From contig NZ_CP043761.1 in NCBI RefSeq assembly GCF_008386395.1, positions 6,758,001 to 6,822,000 on the forward strand: a stretch of DNA of 64,000 nucleotides, read 5' to 3'. The notes below the pieces were generated by a model that worked only from the letters and a program-made list of their open reading frames with translations, was not told where the DNA came from and did not search any database. Of this stretch, positions 50,094 through 58,721 are shown piece by piece (position 1 is the stretch's first letter; each line of letters starts with the position of its first letter). Position numbers and translations under genes: made by a program. The stretch is from Paenibacillus sp. 37 (lineage in GTDB: Bacteria; Bacillota; Bacilli; Paenibacillales; Paenibacillaceae).

Positions 50094-51134
50094 TTAGGCC
50101 GCATCACTCGTCTCCGATTGGTCGGCTGACTCGGGCTCAATTATCTCAGTCGCATCCGGGTCCAGCCAACTGGCGATCATGCCACGCACATACTGCAGAT
50201 CGTCCTCCGACAGATCGTAGTACCATGTGCCACTGCGCGTTGCACCCTCACCCTTCAGCATGTAATTGCTGATCGTTGGTATGCTATCTTTCATATATAA
50301 GGACTCGGCAAATTTCACGATAAAGTCCGAGGTCATGTTGGTTGTAAAATTCGATCCGGCAATCTGGATGACGTCCGGGATCTTGGTCAGATTTTTGACC
50401 TCCAGCGCACGATTCATGAAGGCACTTAGAAAAATCCGGTGACGCATCGTACGATTGAAATCGGAATCTTCCCGGTAACGCACATATCCAAGCGCTTCTT
50501 CACCGCTATAGATCGGTTTATTCGCTTCAACAAACAGCTTCTCATGAATTTTGAGCTTGTTCTCAATATTTTTTTTGATCGGCAGTTCAACGCCACCCAC
50601 CGCATCAACAATATCCTTGAGCCCATTAAAATTAATCGCGGCATAGAAATCCACTTTGTTCCCCAGCAAATTCTCCACCGTATCCATCGCCATCTTGGCT
50701 TCACCGTGGGCATATGCTGAGTTGATCTTCGACTTCACATCCCGGCCGACAATCTCGGTATAGGAATCACGTGGAATGGACAGCAGCAGCACTTTATTGT
50801 CTTCTGGACGCACGACGGAATAGATGATGGTATCCGAACGGCTTGGTTCATTATCGCGTTGGTCAATTCCCAGCAGCAACAATGAGAACGGGTCGGTATG
50901 TTCCACGACAGGGGCATCCTTATCGCCAGCTGGTACAAAGGAGTCATCCAAGGCTTCCTTCACCGTAGCTGAAGCGAACAAATTAAAGGCAAACACGACG
51001 AGTTGCTTTTGATAGATAAATCCGAGTCCTCCGAGCACAAGCAGCACACTTAGGGTGATGATCAATGGCTTCTTCCATTTCTTCTTCGGTTTCTTCGGCT
51101 TCCGTCTTGTTAAATGTGCAGCACTGTTTTCCAT
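50094..51134 (-). CDS. LytR-CpsA-Psr (LCP) family cell-wall ligase
   Basis: A 346-residue membrane-anchored protein: basic N-terminus (RRKPKKPKKKWKK), one TM helix (about 24-45), then the extracellular LCP domain with LLLLGIDQRD, SDTIIYSVV, LLSIPRDSYTEI, INSAYAHGEAKM, INFNGLKDIVDAVGGVEL, ALGYVRYRED and RTMRHRIFLSA. LCP enzymes transfer teichoic acid or polysaccharide from a lipid carrier to peptidoglycan; the conserved Arg/Asp residues that bind the pyrophosphate are present. Two ATGs are adjacent; the second (51134) has the better spacing to AAGGAG. Confidence 0.93.
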   Translation of the reverse strand: MENSAAHLTRRKPKKPKKKWKKPLIITLSVLLVLGGLGFIYQKQLVVFAFNLFASATVKEALDDSFVPAGDKDAPVVEHTDPFSLLLLGIDQRDNEPSRSDTIIYSVVRPEDNKVLLLSIPRDSYTEIVGRDVKSKINSAYAHGEAKMAMDTVENLLGNKVDFYAAINFNGLKDIVDAVGGVELPIKKNIENKLKIHEKLFVEANKPIYSGEEALGYVRYREDSDFNRTMRHRIFLSAFMNRALEVKNLTKIPDVIQIAGSNFTTNMTSDFIVKFAESLYMKDSIPTISNYMLKGEGATRSGTWYYDLSEDDLQYVRGMIASWLDPDATEIIEPESADQSETSDAA

Positions 51135-51249
51135 CATATCTCCTTTAATAACGGGTTCTTAGAATCATTTAACTATATTAATAACACGTTTTCAATAGAT
51201 TACGTTATAATCTGCTATACATAAACAAGCATAAAGGGAGCGATAAAGG

Positions 51250-52224
51250 ATGGAGTATCGACGTTTGGGCAATAGTGGTTTGCGTGTGTCGGCACTGGGG
51301 CTCGGCACCAATGCGTTTGGTAAACGCGCGGATGAAGCAGCTTCTACCCGCATTATTCATGCAGCGATGGATCAGGGCATCAACTTTATCGATACCGCCA
51401 ATATCTACGCAGGTACGGAATCAGAACGCATCATTGGACAGGCTCTCACAGGTCGTCGGGAAAACGCGGTGCTTGCGACCAAAGCCGGACTTCCCCGGCA
51501 TGACGGTCCCCATGGGCGGGGTTCCTCCCGCTACCACCTGCAACAAGAGCTGGAACATAGCCTGCGGCGCCTGCAAACGGATTATGTGGATCTGTACCAG
51601 ATCCATACTTTTGATCCGCATACACCGCTGGATGAGACACTGCGCACACTGGATGATATGGTCACTTCCGGCAAAGTCCGTTACATCGGAGCCTCCAACT
51701 ACGCAGCCTGGGAGCTGATGAAAGCTTTAGGCATCAGTGAACAGAAAGGTTATGTGCGCTACATCTCCACCCAAACCAGCTACTCTCTGGCAGACCGTAC
51801 ACCCGAGCTTGAACTGGTACCGATGTGTCTCGATCAGGGTGTAGGCGTTATCCCGTATTTCCCGCTGGCAGGTGGTATTCTAACCGGTAAATATAACGGA
51901 CAGACTAGTGTGCCTTCTGGTTCCAGAGCAGACACCGATCCGTCCTTCAACCGTTTCCTGCTGGAGCATAATATCCAACTGAGTGAACAAGTGAGTGCTA
52001 AAGCTGCCTCATATGGATGCTTCCCGAGTGTTCTGTCGCTCGCATGGCTACTGACACGTCCGGCTGTATCTACAGTGATTGTGGGCGCTACACGCACCGA
52101 ACAGCTGGAACATAATCTGGCTAGTCTGGACATGTCACTGCCCGATGAGCTGTTGGCCGATCTGGACCAGATCAGTGACTCTTTCCGTCGCCGCGAGCCG
52201 TTTGCGTCCTATCGAATCGATTGA
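51250..52224 (+). CDS. Aldo/keto reductase
   Basis: A 324-residue (beta/alpha)8 NADPH oxidoreductase. It has D/Y/K/H active-site elements: D52 and Y57 in FIDTANIYAGTESE, the Lys in LATKAGLP, and the His in LYQIHTFD. VRYIGASNYAAWEL and STVIVGATRTEQLEHNL are cofactor-loop signatures. It resembles the YghZ/Kv-beta-like branch. The substrate is unknown. AGGGAG precedes the ATG. It is divergent from the LCP gene and monocistronic. Confidence 0.92.
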   Translation: MEYRRLGNSGLRVSALGLGTNAFGKRADEAASTRIIHAAMDQGINFIDTANIYAGTESERIIGQALTGRRENAVLATKAGLPRHDGPHGRGSSRYHLQQELEHSLRRLQTDYVDLYQIHTFDPHTPLDETLRTLDDMVTSGKVRYIGASNYAAWELMKALGISEQKGYVRYISTQTSYSLADRTPELELVPMCLDQGVGVIPYFPLAGGILTGKYNGQTSVPSGSRADTDPSFNRFLLEHNIQLSEQVSAKAASYGCFPSVLSLAWLLTRPAVSTVIVGATRTEQLEHNLASLDMSLPDELLADLDQISDSFRRREPFASYRID

Positions 52225-52233
52225 GCAACCGAA

Positions 52234-52276
52234 ATAGACCTCCCGACAAGATGAAGTCAGGAGGTCTATTTGTATT
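52234..52276 (+). terminator. Terminator after the aldo/keto reductase gene
   Basis: ATAGACCTCC/GGAGGTCTAT arms with inner GAC/GTC pairing, followed by T-rich sequence. Confidence 0.88.
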
Positions 52277-52367
52277 TTACAGAGGGCTATAATTATTAAT
52301 AATCAGAAAATTTTCCAGTTCCACTACATTCTGTAGTTTAATACATTAAAAAAAGATATATTACGGA

Positions 52368-52829
52368 TCAACTCTCTGTTTTTTGGCGAAGAAACTCTTG
52401 CATAATCTCCAAATACTCTCCCTTACGTTCATCCAAAGTTTCGAAAAATGCCTTGTCCGATTCCTCGACCAGATGAATTCCCTCCACAGCCAATCGGGTT
52501 CCCTCTTCCGTTGTTGTAATAATATTGGCACGCGTATCTGTCTGATGACGAGCGCGGGTAATTAATCCCCTTTTTTCAAGCGCACGTAGAACCTGAGAAG
52601 TCACGTTAACATCCACCTTGGCAAACTGAGCAATTTGAACCTGAGTAACTCCTTTGCCTTCCTCATCGTGTTCATTGAGCCACAAACAGGCGTGCAATAA
52701 TACAAATTGAGGTTGTGTCAGTTCGAGGGGCTCCAGCACCCTGCGTACTTCCTTTTGCCACATGGCTGTAACTTGCCATAACAGATATCCCGGGCTTTCT
52801 TGTGCGTTTTTATACCGTGAGCTTGTCAT
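52368..52829 (-). CDS. MarR-family transcriptional regulator
   Basis: A 153-residue regulator with the MarR winged helix: LELTQPQFVLLHACLWL, VTQVQIAQFAKVDVNVTSQVLRALEKRGLI (quoted core: FAKVDVNVTSQVLRALEKRG), the wing TRARHQTDTRANIITTTEEG, and a C-terminal dimer helix. Target genes are not evident; no divergent partner starts next to it except across 135 bases. GGAGGT precedes the ATG. Confidence 0.9.
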   Translation of the reverse strand: MTSSRYKNAQESPGYLLWQVTAMWQKEVRRVLEPLELTQPQFVLLHACLWLNEHDEEGKGVTQVQIAQFAKVDVNVTSQVLRALEKRGLITRARHQTDTRANIITTTEEGTRLAVEGIHLVEESDKAFFETLDERKGEYLEIMQEFLRQKTES

Positions 52830-52964
52830 CTCATACCTCCATGATGTGCGACCTTATGCAACAGAATATGTACCCGTCAGTCAATGAAGTAAAATCCATT
52901 ATTCATATAACGATGATGGAAACATATCCGTTGCAACTCTGTGTGTTCTTTCTCAAAAAAATGA

Positions 52965-53642
52965 TTAGCGCGCAGGGATAAACTGCTTCACCCATTGTCC
53001 GAATCCTTGCGGATTGCGGCTCTGTATAAGAATGGTTCCTTCACCCCGGAACCGACATACCAGTCCTTCTCCACTTGTAACACTGGATAACCAGCCCTGT
53101 GAAGCTTTCTCAATACGGTAATCTACATAATGTGGCCATGCCACCAAATGGGCGTTATCCACGATCATTTCTTCACCTGCTGCCAGATTAATCGCATGGA
53201 TGGCACCATAGGAAGACAGAAATACAGTTCCACGTCCGCTGATCTCAATAATGAAGAAACCTTCTCCCGAAAAGAGACCTTTTTTCAGGTTTTGCATTTT
53301 GGTATTCACCTGGATGCCCTCGGTTCCTGCCAGAAATCCGTCTTTCTGCACATAGAGTGAATAGGAACCGTCTAATTCAACAGCTTCTACATCACCCATG
53401 CTTGAAGGTGAGAGCAGAATCTCTGCCGACCCACCCGCAGCCGTCAATTCCTGAAAGAAAAACTTCTCTCCGCTCAGCATCCGACCGAACCCGGCAAACA
53501 TCCCGCCTTCTGCTGAACCCTTCAGTTCAACCGTAGGCGTCATGGATACCATCGCACCACTTTCGGCCTTGAACCGCTCTCCCCGCTGCAAATGTACCTT
53601 GAGCATTGCAAAAGCACCATCATATAAAATCTCATAGTTCAC
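52965..53642 (-). CDS. AIM24 / TIGR00266-family protein
   Basis: A 225-residue all-beta protein: FKAESGAMVSMTPTVELKGS, MFAGFGRMLSGEKFFFQELTA, GEGFFIIEISGRGTVFLSSYGAIH and DNAHLVAWP are the hallmark segments of the AIM24 (TIGR00266) family. Function is unknown in bacteria; the fold is a TNF-like beta trefoil type. The start is GTG at 53642, overlapping the HxlR stop codon (GTGA), so the two are translated together. The HxlR pairing suggests a stress or electrophile-response role (inference). Confidence 0.88.
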   Translation of the reverse strand: MNYEILYDGAFAMLKVHLQRGERFKAESGAMVSMTPTVELKGSAEGGMFAGFGRMLSGEKFFFQELTAAGGSAEILLSPSSMGDVEAVELDGSYSLYVQKDGFLAGTEGIQVNTKMQNLKKGLFSGEGFFIIEISGRGTVFLSSYGAIHAINLAAGEEMIVDNAHLVAWPHYVDYRIEKASQGWLSSVTSGEGLVCRFRGEGTILIQSRNPQGFGQWVKQFIPAR

Positions 53643-54034
53643 GGTTGCACCAGCTCCCTATTGTCAGAGTTAAAATCGTTGAGTCCATTGTCTTCCAGAA
53701 CTGCTGATTTGTCTCCGTATTCCTTCACAATATGTTGATCTCCCCAATTACAGAGCGCATTGAGAATTGGTTCAAGACTCCGCCCGTAATCACTCAATTC
53801 GTATTCTACTTTGGGAGGGACCTGATTATATACGATTCGGTTTACGATTCCGTCGTTTTCAAGCTCTCTCAGTTGCTGTGTTAACATTTTCTGTGTAATT
53901 GCGGGCATAATACGCTTGAGATCACTGGTTCGTCTTTTCCCATGTGTCAGATGGCAAAGAATCACGCATTTCCACTTGCCACCGATCACTTCTAGGGTAG
54001 CTTCAACCGAGATGTTATATTTTTTTCTAACCAT
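53639..54034 (-). CDS. HxlR-family transcriptional regulator
   Basis: A 131-residue regulator with the HxlR winged helix: SVEATLEVIGGKWKCVILCHLTHGKRR, quoted core LEVIGGKWKCVILCHL, then MPAITQKMLTQQLRELENDG and VPPKVEYELSDYGRSLEPIL. The Cys in WKCVILC is near the N-terminal position where YodB- and HypR-type regulators sense thiol stress, but sensing is not proven. The gap to the divergent MFS gene holds overlapping palindromes that are probable operators. GGGAGG precedes the ATG. It overlaps the AIM24-family gene by four bases. Confidence 0.9.
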   Translation of the reverse strand: MVRKKYNISVEATLEVIGGKWKCVILCHLTHGKRRTSDLKRIMPAITQKMLTQQLRELENDGIVNRIVYNQVPPKVEYELSDYGRSLEPILNALCNWGDQHIVKEYGDKSAVLEDNGLNDFNSDNRELVQP

Positions 54035-54094
54035 AACTTGCTTCCTCCCTGATGAATTGGATTACATCCGTCGCATGCTGTATAGGCACCAAAA

Positions 54095-54123
54095 AGTACG
54101 TAGGGTACTAAAAAGTACGTACT
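54095..54123. promoter_or_regulatory. Overlapping GTAC palindromes, probable HxlR operator
   Basis: Three overlapping symmetric sequences: AGTAC-N5-GTACT, GTACTAAAAAGTAC (54105-54118) and AGTACGTACT (54114-54123). The middle one resembles the TACT-N-AGTA operators of YodB/HxlR-type regulators. It lies between the HxlR gene and the divergent MFS gene. Confidence 0.65.
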
Positions 54124-54198
54124 ATTCAATCTATACCGAATAACTCATAATAGCATTTGCCGGTACGTAAATCTACATTCGGGGGAGTTGAGCAAGAA

Positions 54199-55413
54199 AT
54201 GTTACAAGATTCAAAGCGTAGCACGTGGGCACTGCTAGCACTGGCCATTAGTGCATTCGCGATCGGTACCACAGAATTTATCAGCGTTGGGCTACTGCCC
54301 CTCATTGCAGATGACCTGGGCATTTCCGTAACTTCAGCGGGACTGACCGTTACTTTATATGCATTGGGCGTTACCTTTGGAGCTCCTGTTCTGACTTCAC
54401 TGACGTCTACCATATCACGCAAAACGCTATTGCTTGCCATCATGATAGTCTTCATTGCAGGTAACACGATGGCTGCACTATCAACGGGCATCACCATGTT
54501 ACTCATTGCACGGGTAGTATCCGCTCTGGCACACGGGGTGTTCATGTCCATTGGCTCCACGATTGCAGCCGATCTGGTGCCTGCCAACCGTAGGGCGAGT
54601 GCCATTGCCATCATGTTCTCCGGTCTAACCATTGCCACAGTAACCGGTGTACCTCTGGGTACACTTATCGGTCAACATTGGGGCTGGCGCGCTGCATTTA
54701 TCCTGATTGTTGGGGTTGGCATCATTGCAATGATCGGAAACCTGATACTCGTGCCATCCACGTTGAAGCGAGGAACACGGACGGCATTTCGGGATCAGCT
54801 GAAGCTGGTTACAGGTGGACGCTTGCTGCTTGCTTTTGCCATCACTGCTGTTGGGTACGGAGGAACATTTGTTGTGTTTACGTATCTGTCCCCGTTGTTG
54901 CATGATATTAGCGGTTATTCCGAGAAAACAGTAGCGTTCATTCTGTTGTTGTACGGAATAGCCATCGCTGTTGGCAACATCATCGGCGGCAGAGCAGCCA
55001 ATCGCAACCCGCTCAAGGCGCTCTTCTACATGTTCATCATTCAGACCATCATTCTGGGCATCATGTACTTTACGGTCCCATTCAAGTTGGCAGCACTACT
55101 TACCATTATGGGTATGGGTCTGCTCGCCTTCATGAATGTGCCTGGTCTTCAGATGTACGTTGTAACCTTGGCTGAACGATATGCACCACAGGCCAAGGAT
55201 GTAGCCTCAGCCTTTAACATCGCCGCATTTAATGCAGGGATCGCTATAGGTGCCTATTTGGGTGGCGTGATCAATGATTCCATCGGTTTGATTCACACGA
55301 CATGGGTCGGTGCCTTGATGGTTCTCGTAGCTGTAATCCTGACCGTTTGGGCTAAAATGCTGGAAAGCAAGGATCAACATGCATCAGTCGAAATGGAAAA
55401 AGCTTCGTTCTAA
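54199..55413 (+). CDS. MFS efflux transporter (AraJ/YdhL-like)
   Basis: A 404-residue major facilitator with twelve hydrophobic segments. The N-terminal FAIGTTEFISVGLLPLIADD is diagnostic of the drug:H+ antiporter group that includes AraJ, NepI and YdhL; LIARVVSALAHGVFMSIG and VPLGTLIGQHWGWRAAF are the expected motif C/B regions. Substrates may be drugs, sugars or nucleosides. I chose the ATG at 54199 (GGGGGAG upstream). It is divergent from the HxlR gene with probable operators between, so HxlR-controlled efflux is likely. Confidence 0.9.
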   Translation: MLQDSKRSTWALLALAISAFAIGTTEFISVGLLPLIADDLGISVTSAGLTVTLYALGVTFGAPVLTSLTSTISRKTLLLAIMIVFIAGNTMAALSTGITMLLIARVVSALAHGVFMSIGSTIAADLVPANRRASAIAIMFSGLTIATVTGVPLGTLIGQHWGWRAAFILIVGVGIIAMIGNLILVPSTLKRGTRTAFRDQLKLVTGGRLLLAFAITAVGYGGTFVVFTYLSPLLHDISGYSEKTVAFILLLYGIAIAVGNIIGGRAANRNPLKALFYMFIIQTIILGIMYFTVPFKLAALLTIMGMGLLAFMNVPGLQMYVVTLAERYAPQAKDVASAFNIAAFNAGIAIGAYLGGVINDSIGLIHTTWVGALMVLVAVILTVWAKMLESKDQHASVEMEKASF

Positions 55414-55609
55414 TTTCCATTCCGACCATGGGTCTCACTCTTATATATATCAGTTCCAGCCTTCAAGGGGAACCGGTTTCACACGGTATTTTATTATACT
55501 ATAATACGTTGAACCCAATTTGATCTACTATGATTTAATTTTGTATGATAAAACAACAAAAATTCAGCTTAATATGACTGATTTTTACACACTTTAAGGA
55601 GGAAATCTC

Positions 55610-56467
55610 ATGACAACAGCTCAAACCGCACAACATTTACAATCCACAGTAACTCTGCATAACGGTGTTTCTATGCCTTGGTTCGGACTTGGTGTATTTA
55701 AGGTAGAAGAAGGATCTGAACTGATTGAAGCCGTGAAAAATGCGATCAAACATGGATACCGCAGCATTGATACTGCTGCAATATACGGCAATGAAGCCGG
55801 TGTGGGCCAAGCGATTGCCGAAGCTTTGCAAGAAAACAACCTGAAACGCGAAGAACTGTTTGTTACATCTAAAGTATGGAATGCAGACCTCGGATATGAA
55901 GAGACACTTGCTGCTTTTGATACAACCTTGAACAAACTGGGACTGGAATACCTGGACCTGTATCTGATTCACTGGCCTAAGGCCGGCAAATACAAAGCAG
56001 CCTGGAAAGCAATCGAGGAACTGTACGCAGCCGGCCGTATTAAGGCCATCGGTGTGAGTAACTTCCAGATTCATCATCTCGAAGACCTGATGCAGGATGC
56101 CAAAGTGAAACCGATGATCAATCAAGTGGAATACCACCCTCGCCTGACTCAGGTTGAGCTTAAGGCTTTCTGTGAAAAGAATGGTATCCAGCTTGAAGCT
56201 TGGTCGCCTCTGATGCAAGGTCAGCTGTTGGACAACCCAGTGCTCACGGCGATTGCTTCAGCCAAAGGCAAATCGGTTGCACAAGTAATCCTGCGTTGGG
56301 ATCTGCAAAATGGAGTCATTACCATTCCGAAGTCCACCAAGGAACAGCGGATTATTGAGAACTCCTCCATCTTCGACTTTGAACTTTCAAATGAAGAGAT
56401 GGATCAGATCAGTGCTCTGAACGAAGATGTACGCGTTGGACCTGATCCGGACAACTTCGATTTCTAA
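55610..56467 (+). CDS. Aldo/keto reductase (YvgN/YtbE-like)
   Basis: A 285-residue NADPH-dependent reductase of the AKR5-like group. Catalytic tetrad: Asp and Tyr in SIDTAAIYGNE, Lys in TSKVWNAD, His in LYLIHWPK. Signatures MPWFGLGVFKV, IKAIGVSNFQIHHLEDL and VITIPKSTKEQRIIEN are typical. Bacillus homologues (YvgN, YtbE) reduce methylglyoxal and glyoxal. AAGGAGG precedes the ATG. It follows the MFS gene by about 195 bases, possibly with its own promoter. Confidence 0.93.
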   Translation: MTTAQTAQHLQSTVTLHNGVSMPWFGLGVFKVEEGSELIEAVKNAIKHGYRSIDTAAIYGNEAGVGQAIAEALQENNLKREELFVTSKVWNADLGYEETLAAFDTTLNKLGLEYLDLYLIHWPKAGKYKAAWKAIEELYAAGRIKAIGVSNFQIHHLEDLMQDAKVKPMINQVEYHPRLTQVELKAFCEKNGIQLEAWSPLMQGQLLDNPVLTAIASAKGKSVAQVILRWDLQNGVITIPKSTKEQRIIENSSIFDFELSNEEMDQISALNEDVRVGPDPDNFDF

Positions 56468-56508
56468 TGAATAACCTTTTTGGAGACTGCTTTGTTTGAC
56501 ATAACATA

Positions 56509-56547
56509 ACGAAAAACCACCGGACCAGGAGCCGGTGGTTTTTCGTT
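56509..56547 (+). terminator. Bidirectional terminator between the reductase and chitinase genes
   Basis: Perfect 16-base arms starting AACGAAAAACCACCGG, with T-rich tracts in both directions, serving the plus-strand reductase and the minus-strand chitinase operon. Confidence 0.93.
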
Positions 56548-56621
56548 ATATTCTCTTCCCTGTAGCCAAGACCCGCTAAAACTGCACGTTTCAATTCAAA
56601 ATGTGGTAATCCATTTTTTAA

Positions 56622-58721
56622 CTATTGAACCTGCCACAATGCAGGGACATTGGATGGTTCCCACCCAGGCAAGGAGGTGTGGGCCTGCAAACATTTATAC
56701 GTCTTGCCGCTATACGTGACCAGTTGTCCTACAGTATAGGCTGTATTCGCCTGCCAGGCGGAAACGCCCGGATTTGTCGTTCCTGCTGCCGTTTTCACAG
56801 TCACCGCATTGCTCGTAGCAGAAACATTACCCGCCGCATCCTTTGCTTTTACCGTAAATGTATATGAGGTATCCGCTGCAAGCCTGCTGATCGTTGCTGT
56901 CGTTCCAGTCACGGATGTTGCCAGAGCCGTTCCATTGTACACATCATAACCCGTTACACCCATGTTATCCGTAGATGCCGCCCAGCTCAACGTTATGCTG
57001 GATGCCGTTTGCGCTGTCGATGCCAGGTTCGTCGGTGCAGTTGGCGCTTGCGTATCACCTCCCGGCTGAGTCGTGGTGCTTACGGTTACAGCATTACTGG
57101 CTGCAGACAGATTACCTGCCGCATCTTTTGCTTTGATCGTGAAAGTATAAGAAGTCCCTGCGGTAAGCCCATTGATCGTTGCAGTCGTTCCGTTGACGGA
57201 GGCAGCAAGATTGGCACCATTGTAGACGTTATAACCGGTAACCCCTACATTATCCGTTGAAGCATTCCAAGCCAGTGTCACCGAGTTTGCCGTTACGCCT
57301 GTCGAACGGGCATTACCGGGTACGCTTGGCGCCGTCGTATCTGCTGGAGGCACTGTACCTCCGGTAGGCAGATCGGCTTTCAGTTTATTTTGGAGTGTTT
57401 TGTTCCGGTCACCGCTAAGTTCCCAGAACATCGCTCCGCCAAGTCCTTTGCTCTTGATATAAGCGGTTTTATATCCAATAGACTCCGCATCGTCATAGCT
57501 AATAAAACGCTTGTTGGTTGCATTATAGAGATATGGCACTTTGGCCGTGTCATTCCAGTAACGTGTGTACCCGTTTTTGTTAATGTAGTTGGTCTCCAGA
57601 TCATAGAAGTCAAAGGAACCTGCTTCCCATGTTCCAACGGAGGAACCTCCCGTACAGATCTGATACTGGCCATTGCTCGCCTGTGCGCATCCATCCCAGC
57701 CGCGGCCATAGAATGGAACACCAAGCACAAGTTTGGCGGCTGGTACCCCGGCATTCAAATGCCCTTGTGCTCCGGCAGCCACATTAAATGTATTGGCATC
57801 CGGTACCCCAGCAACTGATGCCGCAGGGTCATAGTTCAACGGCGCGTTATGCGCGCTGACTTTTTGCCAAGCCCCGTTAAAATCGTATGTCATAATGTTA
57901 ATCCAATCGACGATGGAAGCTATGTTGGCAAGCTCTGTATTCGCAGCATAGGTGGTCGATGCACCGCTTGCAATCGTAAGCAGATACTTCTTGCCGTCCA
58001 CAGCTCCGGCAGCATCCAGCTTCTCACGGATTTTGCTCAGAAGCAGCGTGTAATTTTGCTTATCCTCCGGACGTTTGCTGTTACCATCAAGTCCCCCTGA
58101 TACCGGGTACTCCCAATCCAGATCCACCCCGTCAAAATTGTATTTGCGCAGGAAGTCGACGGCAGAGTTCGCAAATACCTCCCGTGTTGCAGCAGTCGCA
58201 GCCACATCAGAGAAGCGATTGGACCATGTCCATCCTCCGACGGAGATGATCGTCTTCAGATTAGGATTGATCTGTTTCAGCTTGTTCAGCTGATTGATAT
58301 TGCCTGCAATGGGCTGATCCCACGTATCCCCTGCAAATGTCTTGCCGGTATCAATCCATGGATCGCCAAGCACGATCGTGCCATTCGGTACATTGATTGT
58401 CTGGCTCTTCTCATTCTGACACGTCCAGGTCACCGGGTTAGGGCCCGAAGGGTCCGGATTTCCATGAACACCATTCCAGCAAATATCGGCAAAAGCATAG
58501 TTGATATGCGTGACTTTGGTTGGGTCGATATCCGTTACATTATAGTTTCTCCCATACGCAGCCCATGACGGGTAGTAACCAACAATTTTATAAGAATCTG
58601 CAGCTGCTGCCGTAGCGGGTTGGAGTACAAAAGAAGGAATAATAACAGATAAGAGCAGGGATAGACCCAGGAGAAACTTTGCGGTTTTCTTGAAAGCAGT
58701 GTGTTTATTTAAATGTATCAT
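56622..58721 (-). CDS. Secreted GH18 chitinase with two FN3 domains and CBM5/12
   Basis: A 699-residue secreted chitinase. Signal peptide 1-40 (ends ATAAAA); GH18 catalytic domain about 43-450 with SVGGWTWS (from S160) and DGVDLDWE (D197, D200, D202, E204, the last being the acid); two fibronectin type III domains (about 460-645, each with WNASTDN or WAASTDN and [14 protein letters not shown]); C-terminal CBM5/12 chitin-binding module with [20 protein letters not shown] and [14 protein letters not shown]. It hydrolyses chitin outside the cell. Start ATG at 58721 with AAAGGAGG upstream, immediately after the stop of the upstream chitinase gene (TAGATG). Confidence 0.96.
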   Translation of the reverse strand: MIHLNKHTAFKKTAKFLLGLSLLLSVIIPSFVLQPATAAAADSYKIVGYYPSWAAYGRNYNVTDIDPTKVTHINYAFADICWNGVHGNPDPSGPNPVTWTCQNEKSQTINVPNGTIVLGDPWIDTGKTFAGDTWDQPIAGNINQLNKLKQINPNLKTIISVGGWTWSNRFSDVAATAATREVFANSAVDFLRKYNFDGVDLDWEYPVSGGLDGNSKRPEDKQNYTLLLSKIREKLDAAGAVDGKKYLLTIASGASTTYAANTELANIASIVDWINIMTYDFNGAWQKVSAHNAPLNYDPAASVAGVPDANTFNVAAGAQGHLNAGVPAAKLVLGVPFYGRGWDGCAQASNGQYQICTGGSSVGTWEAGSFDFYDLETNYINKNGYTRYWNDTAKVPYLYNATNKRFISYDDAESIGYKTAYIKSKGLGGAMFWELSGDRNKTLQNKLKADLPTGGTVPPADTTAPSVPGNARSTGVTANSVTLAWNASTDNVGVTGYNVYNGANLAASVNGTTATINGLTAGTSYTFTIKAKDAAGNLSAASNAVTVSTTTQPGGDTQAPTAPTNLASTAQTASSITLSWAASTDNMGVTGYDVYNGTALATSVTGTTATISRLAADTSYTFTVKAKDAAGNVSATSNAVTVKTAAGTTNPGVSAWQANTAYTVGQLVTYSGKTYKCLQAHTSLPGWEPSNVPALWQVQ

